Positions 1-12,210 of a stretch of DNA of 64,000 nt are shown in pieces. This stretch comes from Guillardia theta CCMP2712. Taxonomy: Eukaryota; Cryptophyceae; Pyrenomonadales; Geminigeraceae. The position numbers were made by a program, and so were the translations under genes. The stretch spans positions 893,052-957,051 of the forward strand of contig NW_005434657.1 of the NCBI RefSeq assembly GCF_000315625.1. Reading direction: 5' to 3'. The first letter of the stretch is position 1. Each line of letters opens with the position of its first letter. The notes beneath the pieces were generated by a model, which had not been told where the DNA came from, made no database searches, and saw only the letters and a program-made list of their open reading frames with translations.

Positions 1-3000
1 CCGACACCCAACAAGGTGGCCTCGACCCATGTGTGCATAAACCCGCCACCACAATTTCCCCCCACCACAGGAAACCCTCCGTGACGGGGAACGGAGGGGA
101 GGGGAGGAAGTGAATTAGCAGCAGATCGTGAAGGCTCTGACTGCCCTGATCACTCACGCGCCCTACAAGCGGCTCAAGAGGTTGTCGATTTCACAATGAT
201 GCGCGGAAATGTTGTTGTCGATTTTTGTGAACAATGGTTGAAGTTACCATGTTCGTTGATGGTATCGTGCTACTGTATGTTGTCGATGTTGTGAATTTAA
301 TTGTGTTTTTTGATATCATGGCTATGTTTGCGCTTATCATCGTTGATGAGCTATGAGTGTGTCCTAAATGTCTGAACCATCTCATTGTGTTCTGCTCCTC
401 ACCTTTCACCTGCCCCAGAGGCTATCTCTCCCTCGGGGCTCGTGCGATGCTGTCAGTCTTAAACTGCGAGGTGAGAAACAGAAGCAGCTGAAGTGCGTCT
501 GCTGAGACTTTTCCTCTTTCCTCTCTCGTCTTTCTTATCCTCACTTGCTCCTTCCACTCCTTCCTTCTCCCTCCTAAATTCTTACTTCCCTCCCTGTCCG
601 AATTCCCTGATTAATATCATCATTACCCTCGTCCTCCTCTTTCTCCTCCTCTTTCACCACCACCACCTCCTCCTCTCCTCCTCTTTCACCACCACCACCA
701 CCTCCTCCTCCTCCTCCTCCTTCTCCTTCTCCTCCTCCTCCTCCTCCTCCTCCTTGTTACTTCCTCCATCCCTCAGGACAAGGAGAGACGGCAGGACGTT
801 TCCCTCCGCACTGCCTGCATGAACTGCCTTGCAACCATCTTGGAGAATCAAATCTCAATCTCAGAGCTCAAGGAAAGCTCGGCCGACTGGGAGAGCCGGT
901 TCCCTCCCTCTTCACCTTATACCATCATTGCCATCACCTCTTACTCCTTCTCTCCCTTGGTCGTCGCTTCCTGCATCGCGGCCCCTTTGACTTCCCTCGC
1001 GTCCTTCCAACTCGCTCATTCACTTTAATCTTCAGAGGGTCCACGTCCAAGATCAAGGAGAGGAGCAGACAGCAGCAGCAGCAGCAGCAGGCGCAAGGGA
1101 GGTCAGACAGCAGCGAGCTGAAGAGAATCATCGACGACCTTGTGGACGTCATCCGCGGGATCACGGTCTCCTCCTCTACTTTCTCCCCTCAAATACACCT
1201 TGTCTCCTCCTCCTCCTCCTCCTCCTCCTCTTCCCCCTCCTCCTCCCCCTCCCCCTTCCCCCCTCGCCACCACTCCCTCCCTCCTCCTCCTCCTCGTCGC
1301 CTGGTCCATTCTCACCCTCGGGCCCGTAGGGAGACGCCAACCCCGTCAAGATCGAGGCGATCAGAGCGCTGGCGGGAGTGCTGAGGTGAGGGAGCAGCGA
1401 GAGGAGCAGGAGATTGAGGAAGCGACAGGAACGACAACGACATCTTGACGGCGGAGTGGCGGAGACTTGAAGATATCGTGACCTGCCAACTCGCTGCTGC
1501 TCCTCCTCCCATCCGCACACACATCGCCAAGGTGATGCAGACGTAGACAGGAGGAGGAGGAGGAGGAGGAGAAAGGAGGAAAGGGGAGGAGGAGTAGGAA
1601 GGGAGGAGTAGGAAGGAGGATGGAGGGATCTTAAGAGGCAGTGAGGCACCAGGATGGGGTGTAAAATGTGTGTGCTGGACCCATTGGTAGAGGGCAGAAA
1701 AAGGACGAGGAACAGAAGAACGAGTACGAGCAAGTGTGCAACGAAATGATCATGAGGACGATGATTGTTCTTATGAGACACGATAAATTATGGACAATGA
1801 TGTGATGATATCAACGATGATGATGATGATGATGATGAGAATGAGAATGAGAATGATGATGATGAGACTGATGATGGAGAATATGATAATATTGATGATA
1901 ATACGACGACGATGACGATTATGACGACATCATGGTTCCAGCTCGTTGAATTTTTCGTCGGGGCTGGAGAAGATCACGAGGAGGAGGAGCTGGAGGAGGT
2001 GACGACAAAGTCGCATTACAGGCAACGAGCTGATCGAACTTCCTCCAGACTCTGCAGTCTCCTCAGAGTACAAGGAATGTGAAATCGAAAGATGATGAGA
2101 GAATTGGTTTCATCCTGCGAGATCAACGCTGTTCCTCATGTCACTCGTTGCAGTTGTCAAGTCATTGCCCGACGACATCTGGAACAAGGTGAAACTTGCC
2201 AAGAGCCTTGCTAGGTGATGAGGAGATCTGTTGGCACTATCAGATAATCGTCGATATTCTGAGCACGATGTTCAAAGACACTGTTGCTGCTGTCCGTGCC
2301 AGGTAACGAGAGAGTGTGAGCAATCTTTTGATGTAAACCAGTCCAACAGTGCGATGAATGCTGTCGCGTTTCTTCCAGTGGAGCACAAGGTAGGAGACTT
2401 AGTGAAGGGAGAGGGAGAGGGCGATAGAGATTGGAATATGAACATGAGTTGTAATTGCAGCCACGAAGTAATTTTGATTTCTCTCAGGGTTTTCTTCGAT
2501 GTTTACAAGAAGTTTGGTTGAGTGCAAGGCCGGGCGATGCGAACGATAGCGCATCCCGAGGAGCAGCATTGAAGACTTTGGGTTGACCTCCTGCTCATTC
2601 CTTTCCTCCCTCCTTCTCCTGACTGATCCTCCACCTCCTCCTTCCTTGACTCCCTTGCTCTGATATCCTCGTCTTCCTCTGCTCTTCTCTTCTATCTTCA
2701 TCCTCCTCTCCCTTCCCTTCCGCATTCCGCAATTGGGCCCTTCCAGTTTGTTTGCTCACCCTCCCTTCCTGTTTTGCTCTTCTTCCCTTTCCTCCTTCGT
2801 CTGTTCCTTCTCATGCTAGAGGCCGCAGGTATCTTGTCGCAGGTAACTCCGTTCCGTGAAGATGTAAATTTCCTTATCAAGGTGAATTTTCTTTTCTCTG
2901 CATCATCTCCGATACCACCAGCATCATGATTATCATCAATACCTCGATTATGTCACTATCATTATTATCATCACCATCAGTAATAATCATGATCATGATA

Positions 3001-4272
3001 TCATTATTTTCAATGAGTTTCATCATGATATTACCTGCATCAACATCGTGATCTTCACGATTTATGATTGAGCATGATTCGATCATCTCTAACATCACCG
3101 GCATAACTCTCATAAGTGTCAAGCTTGTCGACATTGTTCTCGTCGTTGCTTCTGACAATTTGACTCAAAAGGCTTCTGATGTCCTCGAGAAATGTTCTCA
3201 TGATTCCACCCTCGCTGTGCGGATCAAGGTCGAACAACTTCTTCCGTTCCTCCACTGCCTCCTCCTTGCTCCTCCTCTTCCTCATCTTCCTCACCATTGT
3301 TTTCTCAGGCTTGTTTTTCTCTTGCCAACATCTGCGAGCGAGCTTTTATCATCCAGCAACTCGCTACATCGGTACTTCTCCCATCTCCTCTCTTTCCTCG
3401 TTCTCTCCCTTTTCTTTTCCTCTCCCCGCTCCTTCCTCTTCCCCCCTCTACCCTCACGCCTCTCTTGCTTCCCATTGTTCCCCGCGACTGAGCTTGAGGA
3501 TCGCAGGAATACCTCAAGCACCATGCTGGTCTGACTCTCGCTCGTCTGGCAGAGATCGCGTTGCGTGCCATGGCAGACAATGACAAGGCAAATTGACTTC
3601 CCCTTCCTCCCTCCTCCCTCCTCCCTCCTCCTTCCTCCTTCCTCCTTCCTCCTTCCTCCCTCCTCCTTCCTCTTTCCGCTCTCCCCCCATCTCCTTCCCT
3701 TCATCTCTCCTCTCCTCTCTCGCTCTCCACTCTGCCTCCGCCTCTTTCCGCCTCTCTTCTCACAATCTGATTATCCTCCGCAGATTCGAGTGTACGGAGC
3801 TCGAGCGTTGGGATATGTGGCCAGCTGCTCCAACTTTTACGAGCTAGTCAGGGGAGCCACGTCCTCGGTTCGTTCGGCTGCTCCTCCCCCTTCCCCCTGA
3901 GCTTCATGACAGGAGGCAGCATCCAACCTAAGCTCCAGAATCGAAGTAAGCTCCTCCTCCTCCTCCCCTTCTCCCTCCCTTCTTACTCGCACCCCACAGG
4001 CTGCCATCTGCGGCATGGTGAAATCAACAGACTACTCTGTCAAGGTGATGGAGGAGGGGTGGGAAGGAAGGGGAAAATTCAGGATGACCGAACCGGAAAG
4101 AGGACGAGGATGAGGACGAGGACGAGGACGAGGAGTATCGTGAATTTACTGAGCAGGTTCGGTGGAACGCTTGTCACGCGGCAAAGTTGATCCTGCAGTC
4201 GAGCATTGCGAATCACATGAGCGAACGAACGCTCATCCATGCTCTCAAGGCCGCAGCACTCGAGGTCAGAGC

Positions 4273-4309
<37 letters not shown>

Positions 4310-5069
4310 AGGAGGGGGGATGAGGGCGAAGGAGGAGGGGGGGGCGGGGGGGGAGCTTTGACTGTGGTCGTCTCCTCACTTGGAGCAGGGGAAGAACTTC
4401 AAGGTTAGGATTCAGGCGACGAGAGCGCTGAGGGAGTCAGCAGAGAGCAGGCTCTACGGGGACGAGCAGCAGAGGATGGAGGTTTGGGCCTCGAGAGCTT
4501 CTCAGCTTGCTGACGTCTGTCCCAGCTATGGCGCGAGCTGGTGCTGAGCGTGGAGGAGCGCCTAGATCTCGACGATCCCTCGCAGTACAAATACAAGGAC
4601 GCGCTGAAACAGGAGCAGCGCACGTGCCTTGTCATCCTCACCCCCCTCCTTCTGCGGGGCTCCGCTGCTGGTAGCTGCTCCCTCGCTTGCACGTGTGACC
4701 CTCTGCTTGCCAGAGCCCTCGGGAGCCCTCCAGGAGTCGATGTGCATGAAGAAGGAGAGGCATGACAGGAGCGTCTCGTGGGAGGAGGGAAGAGTCGTCT
4801 TTCATACCCTACATGCTGTGCAGGGAGGCAGCAGACAGCTGGTCGAAGCTTGTCGACAAGCTGCCGCAAGCGTTGTGGGCCTGCTGCCGAAGAGATCGAG
4901 GGTGGAGGAGGAGGTTTGAGCGTCAGAGGACTTGCTGATTGCTGACGTCACAACCCGACAGGAGGTGGAGGAGCACGTGGAGATTCTGTGTGGGCTGCAG
5001 AAGTACCTCGATGAGGAGGAGCGGGACAAGGAAAGCGAGTCAGAGCGAAGGTTTCTTACGTTGCAATAA
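1..5069 (+). CDS. HEATR6-like HEAT-repeat protein (5'-truncated, many exons)
   Basis: A series of short + strand exons separated by low-complexity introns; the 5' part lies outside the window. Recognisable exon peptides, in order: IVKALTALITHAPYKRLKR (about 123-180); a stretch starting DKERRQDVSLRTACMNCLAT (about 780-870); NPVKIEAIRALAGVLR (about 1338); IIVDILSTMFKDTVAAVRA (about 2246-2302); KASDVLEKCSHDSTLAVRIK (about 3170-3229); LTLARLAEIALRAMADNDK (about 3530-3590); IRVYGARALGYVASCSNFYE (3783 on); VRWNACHAAKLILQSSIANH (about 4157); NFKVRIQATRALRESAESR (about 4397); LWRELVLSVEERLDL (about 4527). The order and wording of the later segments resemble the C-terminal half of animal HEATR6. The last exon ends at the stop 5067-5069, which overlaps an AATAAA sequence. 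HEATR6 is an alpha-solenoid scaffold of poorly known function. An in-frame CAG run near 1070-1090 would encode polyglutamine. Exon borders are approximate, and the identity rests on my recall of the family. Confidence 0.6.
641..1290 (+). repeat. Pyrimidine TCC/CCT-rich tracts in HEATR6-like introns
   Basis: Two long CCT/TCC-type microsatellite stretches, at about 641-762 and 1203-1290, lie between exons. They create spurious poly-Ser, poly-Pro and poly-Glu reading frames on both strands. Pyrimidine-rich runs next to exon starts are compatible with exaggerated polypyrimidine tracts. Confidence 0.8.
1800..1925 (+). repeat. GAT-rich microsatellite in a HEATR6-like intron
   Basis: Degenerate (GAT)n/(GATGAA)n array in what appears to be an intron. 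No coding signal is visible between about 1560 and 1990. Confidence 0.7.
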
Positions 5070-5343
5070 AGACGCCAAGAGGTTACCGACGGCAGAGGGC
5101 CAGCGGGGCCTGAAGAAAGAGCTGTGAAGACGAAGAGCTGAGAAGAAGAAGAGCTGAGAAGAACTGAGGACGAGCTGAGAAGAAGAGCTAACTGATGAGA
5201 ATGATAGTAGAGCTGAGAGAAGAAGAGCGAACTGACAAAGTCGTGCGACTGAATTTCGTCCAGAGTTTCGTGGCAGGTTTCGTCAAGAGGTTTCGTGGGC
5301 CGAGAAGGAGCGGGGATGAGGGTAATTAACGGATTTCCGAAAA

Positions 5344-6361
5344 TGTCGGGGAAAGCAGGCAAGGGAATCGGGAAGCCGTCGGAGAAGAGGAGGAGAAGCC
5401 AAGCGAAGACGAAGGCAGGACAAGACGAAGAGAGCAAGGTGATGAGGAGAGAGGTCGAGAGCATGGACTAGTTACTGGAAAGAAGAATGTGGCATGGAGG
5501 GGGAGAGGAGTTGGGTGGGAGGAGGACGGAGGCATTGCTTGCTTTGCCTGCAAGGTTTGAAATCAGAAGATGGTGAAGCTTTGACAGGACAAGAAGAATG
5601 AGATGGACGAAAAGGACAAGCCCGTCGTTAACTTTGCAAATCGCGGAAAGTACGGGGGCAACTGGGATGGTACCAAGAAGTAAGTAGCTTATCAATGACT
5701 TTGGACTCATCACGTACGCACAGGTCAGATCCTGAAGGTTTGATCCAGAGCTGTAAGTCCACGACAGAGTTCCCACGGGCCATGTCTTTGATAGATGTAC
5801 AGATGTTTTGAGAGTGGAGGAGAAGAACAGGTTGGCTGAGAGCGAGTGGAAGAAGGAGAGTGCTTCTTGCTTCCATGCAGACTCGCTGCCTGACTCGCAG
5901 CACATCAGATCGAAGAAGCCAAGAAAGCCAAGGCGCTGGCAGATGAGAAGGTCAGGCAGAGGACGAGGAGGAGAATGGTCAAAATTCGATTCCTCAGGCA
6001 GCCAAACGCAAGGAGGAATGGGATCGGACAGGCTTCTATCGCTACCAGAACGCGGCGAGCAAGAGGATCGCGCAGGTGGAGAGGACATGTGGGTTCAGGA
6101 ACTCAGGCCATGGCAGCAACGGATGGACTGGTTCTCCCAGCAGCAGAAGGAGAACGAGAAGAGGCTGAGCCTACAGCATGGTACTGCCATGTCCCTCCTC
6201 CTCCCTGTTGATGTCTCACAGCCCAGTCTGCCGCCCCCACGAGGAGCTCTACGGGCGGCATGCCGAGAGATGCGGAAGCGGCAGGAAGATGCGCGGACTG
6301 GGTTCAGCAGCTGGTGAAGGTCAAAACGTCTCAGCAGCAGCTGAACTGCGTCCTAGGATGA
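5344..6361 (+). CDS. Unrecognised lysine/glutamate-rich coiled-coil protein, multi-exon
   Basis: Not recognised. An ATG at 5344 opens MSGKAGKGIGKPSEKRRR and joins, through GT-AG introns, to exons reading DKPVVNFANRGKYGGNWDG (about 5614-5680), LAESEWKKE (about 5833), IEEAKKAKALADEK (about 5911-5952), AAKRKEEWDRTGFYRYQNAA (5998-6057), RPWQQRMDWFSQQQKENEK (about 6104-6165) and DWVQQLVKVKTSQQQLN. The introns I infer are about 41, 47 and 41 nt, matching the short introns of the better-supported genes, and each restores frame. The first exon is basic (nuclear-like) and the middle is a charged helix. The first plausible stop is at 6359-6361. An open stretch at about 6545-6800 could be a further exon. 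It lies 275 bp downstream of the HEATR6-like stop on the same strand. No function is proposed. Confidence 0.4.
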
Positions 6362-7065
6362 GCAACCGTTCGTGCCTGCGAGGAGGAGGAGGTACCTCAA
6401 GCTAGAGCACAGTAAGCTCACTCCCTGTCTTCTGTAGCCTGTGACTTGCGCGTGCTGCTCAGCTCCCAAGGCGCCGAAGCCTGTGGTGAGACGATCCTGC
6501 CGGTCCTGGTGCCCAAGCTCGACTGATCGCAAGTGGGCAGCCAGTGATGAGGAAAGTTTGGCCGTCGAACGTCTTCCGTCGGGAGGAGGAGCAGGTGGAG
6601 CAGAAGCCCGAGTCTGCTCATTCTAAAGACGTACAGCAGGGAGCAGCGGAGAAGCCGCGTTCGGCCTCAGCTGCCAGCCTCCAAGCCGCTTCAGGAGGGC
6701 GGGGAGAGGAGCGAGCATCGAGGACTGGCGGCAGCACGCGGTCTCTGCGATCAGAAGGCTCAAGGGGCCGCATCATCTCAGCTGGTTTGTCTCGTCCTTT
6801 GATTTATTGAAGCATCGCCGGATATCACCTCTTCGATCTCTCCCTGCGATCAACGGTCACGAAAGTCCAGCACAAGCCCAGCAGCGGCCCAGCAGACCTG
6901 GAAGGGTCGACCTTCAAGTGATTGCGGTACAGCAAGAATGACTGCTGCTTGACTGCTGCTCGGGAAAATCACGAGAGGAAGTGGAGGGGGGAGGGGAGGA
7001 GGTGGACAGCGGAGCGATGGAAGAGAGGGGGGCGAGGCACGACAAGGCAATATCACTCACTGCTG
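6362..7065. other. Spacer between convergent genes, possible extra exon
   Basis: No gene that I can defend. A + strand open stretch at 6544-6810 is rich in Ser, Glu and Arg and might be a 3' exon of the upstream coiled-coil gene, but I see no family resemblance. The rest is purine-rich spacer before the 3' end of the minus-strand BAZ1-like gene. Confidence 0.4.
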
Positions 7066-10000
7066 TCAGACGCAATCCTTGCTGATCGTCGAGCAGCATT
7101 CGCCATCTGCAGCACAAAAAAATGACCCGAGAGATGGGGGTGTTGAGGAGGAGGAGGAGGAGGAGGAGGAGGAGGAGGAGGAGAAGCCGAAGCAGCAGCA
7201 GCCATTCACCTCCTGCTTGTTGGCCTCCTGCAGTTTTTTTCGCATATTGTTGGTCACCGTCATGTAGCGATTGGACAATTTTTCATACAATTCTCCTTCT
7301 CTCAACCCTGCAGCCTTGGACAATCAGGGCGGCAGCAGCAGCAGCAGGAAAAGACAGGGAGAAACATGAAGGAACATGCAGGAACTAGAAGGGGGAGACG
7401 GAGACGGAGACGGAAAGGAGGGGCTGACCGTGTGGGTTGAGGAAGGCAAGGAGCGCGTCGATTTGATCAGTGCGGTCGTAGTATCCCCAGAACTCACTGA
7501 TGGAGGCATCTGCTACACTCGCGTCCGTCGCTTCCTCGCTGCTGTTTGACTGCGACGAGCTAGTGGGATCGTAGACGAAGATCCGCGAGTCCTTGGAGGA
7601 GAAGAGCCAGTAGGACCGCCTGGAAGCAGTCAGAGAAGGGGGACATGAATGAGATTCCTCACTTGCTGCGATCGAACCCTAGAGGAAGCACCCGGACCAC
7701 GTGCTTCTCCAACTCACTCTCGAGCTTCCTTCGCAAATTTTCTTGCTCCTCGCGCTCCTGAGACATCTTGACATGAGACATGACAGTCGTTGTTCACTAT
7801 CTTCCACCTGCTCCTGTTTCTTCGCGTCCTTCTCTTTCTGCTCAGCAAGAGCTTGCTTAGCTGCTGCTGCAATCTGTTTGAAATTTCTGAGCCAGAATTC
7901 AAAACGTGAAGAATGCACCTTCTTCTGTTTCTGCTTCTCATCCTCCTCTTGAGATTTCTTCTGCTTTCCTGACTTTTTCGTCTCCTCCTCTTTCTCAGCT
8001 CCTTCTCCCTTAGCTTCCATCTGGATCTGAATCTCCGCCTGAATCCTCTCCTTCGCCTGCTGCTTTTCCAGTCTTGCCTGCGCCCTCCACGTCACTCGTC
8101 CTGGGAGGTTCAGAGCGCGTCTCACTTCTTTCTTCTGCTCTTTTATCTTCTGCTCTTCCTCTCGCAGCCCTTTCTGTGAGCAAGAGAACGTCAGCCCACC
8201 AGGAGCTGCGCGGAAACCTCATCACCTGAATCTCCCTCGTCTCTTCAAACGCCTGACAGCCACGTCATCGCTTGGGTCTCCCAGCATCGCATATTGACAT
8301 TCACCTGATTCAGCTGCTGGTGTATCCCCGAGGTGGCGCAGGCGTCGTCGCACAGCAGGCACATCACGTCCACCCGCATCTGCATCGTCATCTCGTCAAA
8401 TCCTCCAGTCTCGAGCACCTGCAGCACCAGGAGGTTGAGCTGACGACCGAAGACTCTACTTGTCACCTCGAGAGTTTCGCTGGGAAGGGAGGGAAGAATG
8501 TCCACGGCTGTCGATCTGCTGGCTTGCAGGTATGCTACTAGAGTACTCGACCATCGAGTTTCATCGACAGCTGAAGGTTTGGGCATGGGGATCGTCGATT
8601 CAGACCACGCGTTCTCGTCATAGTCCTCGTCCTCTCGCTTGAACTCTCTTCTATCTGAATCCTCCTTCGCTTGGGCCTTGCAACGCTCAGGATCAGCCAT
8701 CACCAGCGCTTGGGCTCACACTCACCTCCATGGACTGATGCAGCAGATATCTCAAGAACGCACAATGAAACTCTGTTGCCAAAGGAGTCTCGGTCGGGTA
8801 GCACACAGCACCTGCCAGATCCTCCAAGGAGAAGGGAGACAATCTGACAATCTTGTGGTATCGCTGAATGAAGTCCCAGATCTGAAGAACCTGTACCACT
8901 TGTTCAGTCTGAAGGGTTTCAGGAGGACGGAGAGTCGATGACCTTCCCCAGCAGCTCAGAAGGAAGAACAAGATCGCTGTCGGGAACAAACAGTGACGTG
9001 ATGGGTTGCGGCCGTTCCTCCAGCGAAGGATCGGGCGGGAGCATAGTGTCTTCCACCTGCAAGAAGAATCATCTCAAGGGCAGAACTGGGAGAGAAAGAG
9101 ACCGGAAACGGCAAGAAAGATTTCTCAGCATCTTGAGGCCACACAGACAAGACCAACTGAATCATCTCGTAGATCTTTCCGCATCAAAGTCAATGTGTTG
9201 TCAAACTAGAGAAGAACCTACATCGTTGAAGTATTGCTCTGCTGTCAGGCCAGCTTCTATTCCCCTGCCTCAACTCATCAGACAACGGAAGAGGCTCTGA
9301 GGAACAGGATGTAAGGATCAAACGTCACCTGCTCCCGTCACCGTGTAACCAGTCTTGATACAAGCTTTGGGCGATATCAAAAACTGACATATCCGACGTG
9401 GTGCTGAGTTTCCCAGTCCTTCCGATTTCCCAGATGCGCTTTTGAGCTGGAGTTTTCAAAACTTGCCTGCAATATATCATCACAACCCAACAAGCGGTTC
9501 GTTGTCTTTCACCTCATGATCTTCTGAGGATCCTTGTCTACATCTGTCGATTTCTTCTTCTTCTTCTTCACAAGTTCGGACGGATCAACGCCCAACTGCA
9601 AGCCATGTTGAGAGTGTGTGGAAGAGAGGCACAGCAAACCTCAGCGAGAGCTTCTTTGTCAAGCTTGCCGACCCGCACCTCATACTGAAGTTGCAGGCGC
9701 CGCATGTGGGGGGGGAGCTCTTCTCGAAGACCGAACCTTGACACGAGCTCGGGCTCGCAGAGGAAGGGAGCTTGCCAGTAGCTTTGCCTGGACCCGACGG
9801 TTCTGAGTTTTGACTTGAGAGTAATCCTCGAGATGTTCCGCGACTTCAATCGGCGAAGCTGAGCAGCCTCGATCTGCAGGTACCTGGCCTCATTCTCCTC
9901 GGTCTCGCCGGGTTCGTCCATCATCCCGTTCAGGCTCTCAGCATGGTCGTGCTCCATCTCATCAGCGACTGGCAGCCCCTCCTCTGACAGCAGCTCCACG

Positions 10001-10532
10001 AGGTATCTTGACAAGAGATCAACCATCACAGATCTGCAGGAAGCACAACATTGACGTACCTCGTGGGCAAGGGAGCCTCCGCATCGATGTTAGTCCAGAA
10101 GTCATCCTCGACGTCCAGAGGTCTGACGATGCGAGCGAAGAGAGGAGGCTGATCTCCGCGCAAGTACTCGACCTCCTCTCCGTTCATGAAGCACTGAAGT
10201 CTCTTATAGACAAACTCGATGAGGTCGTCCATCCTGGTTTGCGACATATGAACCATCCGACAGAGGGGCTCTACGAAGAACTCCGGGAAAGCATCGTCAA
10301 CCTTTTTCTGTGCTGTCCTCTCGCTCAGCTGTGCTTCTTCAAACGTCAACTTGCTCTTTCCCGTCAGACCACAAGACCAGTTTCTGCTCTGATATGCCAA
10401 AAGCTGCTCTATGTACTCCTCGTAAGTTGAGTACAGCTCGCCAGTAAAGCGGATCCGGAAGCAGCGCTCGTGCAGTTGAATATGGTCCGAAGCTTTTGGC
10501 TGATGAGCCTTACGTTTCTTGTCCATCGGCAT
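7066..10532 (-). CDS. BAZ1/ACF1-like protein (WAC, DDT, WHIM/WSD domains)
   Basis: Multi-exon minus-strand gene. The ATG at 10532 opens MPMDKKRKAHQPK, followed by a WAC domain with the diagnostic NWSCGLTGKSKLTFEEAQ. A 53-nt intron leads into YLVELLSEEGLP, then a WAKZ-like segment (APFLCEPELVSRFGL). A DDT domain follows (VLQIWDFIQRYHKIVRLSPF, about 8700-8900), then a WHIM-like helical region (about 8245-8600), a long charged coiled coil (about 7760-8170), and a WSD-type segment with RRSYWLFSSKDSRIFVYDP (about 7560-7620). The C-terminus contains GLREGELYEKLSNRY and a poly-Ser run encoded by a GGA tract (7143-7190), with the stop at 7066. In animals this architecture belongs to the large subunit of ISWI remodellers, acting in nucleosome spacing in the nucleus. 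No PHD finger or bromodomain, both present in animal BAZ proteins, is seen before the stop. An upstream in-frame ATG at 10628 is possible, but the one at 10532 gives the family-like N-terminus. Confidence 0.75.
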
Positions 10533-10785
10533 CTTCAAACTTCGAGAACAATTGGGAGCGAGAGAAATCGAGCTGAGATCAAGCACAGAGGGTGCACGAA
10601 CGAAGGAGAACAAGGATCGAGCGAGCAAAAAGAAGAAGACAAGGAAGGCAAAGAAAAGGAGGGGAGGATGGGCTGACCACTAAGCCCGGATGAAATCCCA
10701 GGGAGGAAACAATGGAACCAGAGGAGGATCAGGAACAAGAGCAGCAGGACCAACGCCGGGCCCCTGCATGCTCTGCTCTGGGATC
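10533..10785. promoter_or_regulatory. Upstream region of the BAZ1-like gene
   Basis: Non-coding purine-rich sequence upstream of the BAZ1-like start; it should hold its 5' UTR and promoter. No TATA box or other decisive element was found. Confidence 0.35.
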
Positions 10786-11250
10786 TATCGTACTTCGGAT
10801 ACCCTCCCGGATACTTTCACGGATAACCTTTCGGATACCGTACCGTACACTGGCACCGGGGCACTGCGGCGGCGGTGGCACTGCGCCGCCCGGCCGCCGG
10901 GTACTCACGGTACGGTACTACCGTCACTGTACCGTACAGTGTAACGGTACCGGGCCGCCGCGGGGGGGCCGCTGACCGCCGCCCGCTGTCTGACGGTTTT
11001 ACGTAAGTTCCTCTCGCACTCCCGGGAACAAGAGTTCCGAGCCGGAGTCCACTCACGGCCGCGCGGGGAAACAGATAGGGAAACTCAGGCTGACCTGGGC
11101 GCAGCCGGCCGGGCACCCGGTGACCGCCGTGAGGGCCGGGCCGGGATCCTAGCCGGGCCGCCGGGCCCTCGGAGCCTCGGAGTCCGGCATTTAGCCCGGG
11201 CCGGCCGCCGGCGGCGCCCGGCGGCCGGGGTACGTGCCCGCCGGTACAAG
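10786..11250. other. Extreme GC-rich island with periodic CGGATA motif
   Basis: About 460 bp of much higher G+C than its surroundings, full of GGCCGG, CGGCCG and GTACCG palindromic words. At its left edge the hexamer CGGATA recurs at 10796, 10808, 10820 and 10832, exactly 12 bp apart. No protein is supported; frames through it are Pro/Gly/Arg-rich by composition. It could be a CpG-island-like promoter or part of a repeat family. Confidence 0.7.
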
Positions 11251-12210
11251 GCTACTTCTCAAAAGTCTTTACTCAAAGTTAAGTTAAAACTTCGAACATT
11301 CCATGCACAGGAGGGCGGGCAAACAATTCTGCAAACCTCACTCGTGTTCAAGCGACAAATGATTTTTTCGTCTTCATCACTCTCCCCAATTGGGCGGTGT
11401 TGTCTTGTTTCAGATGATTCGAATGCAGGGTATATAGATGAAAGTTCATCACTCTTTATGGTTCTCTACTCTTCTTTCTCTGTGCCTTCCAATCATCCTT
11501 TCTGAGTGTAGCGTGTGTTTTCTATAGATATGTGGCGATGAGCATATGTATAATCACACATACCTCACTTATCAGAGCGATTCATTTTCTTTTCTGTGCT
11601 TGCCGCGCTAGACACATTTACATGTCTTTGGTTGATGCGCAGAGGGCAATGACTTATTTTGAAAAATAGTTTGTGACAATAGGTAGCAATGAATGTCAAT
11701 CGATGACTCATTTTGCAAGGTTTGCGGAACGATCCGACGCGGGCTGCTTGGCTTATGCAGGGGCAATCAGAAGAGCAATAGGACTTCAATATGAAGATAA
11801 CAGCTGAGAACATTTTACAACAACCAGCAACAATCGTGGCTATATTTCTCTTCGTCCCTGTTCTCCTCAATCTTTCCAGATGGGCGATTCAAGAACTTAT
11901 TCTCCAACTTAGACGTGGCAGTACAGAGCCTAGATCGAAACGAGAATAGAACATGCTGTAAATGCCTCGAAATGCCTTGAGGCAGGGTTTCAGTATATAG
12001 TCAAATAATCTTACTGTTCGTCGAGTTGAGATGTTGGTACAGAGTTTCGTGCAAAAACATTTTATGTATATTCTCGCTAAAACAACTCACTTCTGAGAGC
12101 CGTGGGGTTTTCGGATAATCGAACAAGTGCGATCCGTCAAATGCAGAGATAACGACGCCGTATGATGAATGATTCATAGTGTTGACACAGAATTCGCCTG
12201 TCTCCGCTAG
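11251..12210. other. AT-richer intergenic spacer
   Basis: About 960 bp without a convincing gene. A minus-strand open frame at 11565-11870 has no start context, splice context or family resemblance and was not accepted. Confidence 0.5.

Noticed and set aside
493..1781. Long Ser-, Pro- and Glu-rich open frames on both strands
   Set aside because: They are translations of TCC/GGA microsatellites inside introns of the HEATR6-like gene and have no start, splice or family support.
2877..3297. Minus-strand frames rich in Met, Ile and Asp
   Set aside because: They run antisense to a HEATR6-like intron and exon; composition reflects ATC/GAT-rich DNA.
10786..11250. Possible rRNA fragment in the GC-rich island
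   Set aside because: No rRNA core motif is recognisable; it is palindromic GC words.
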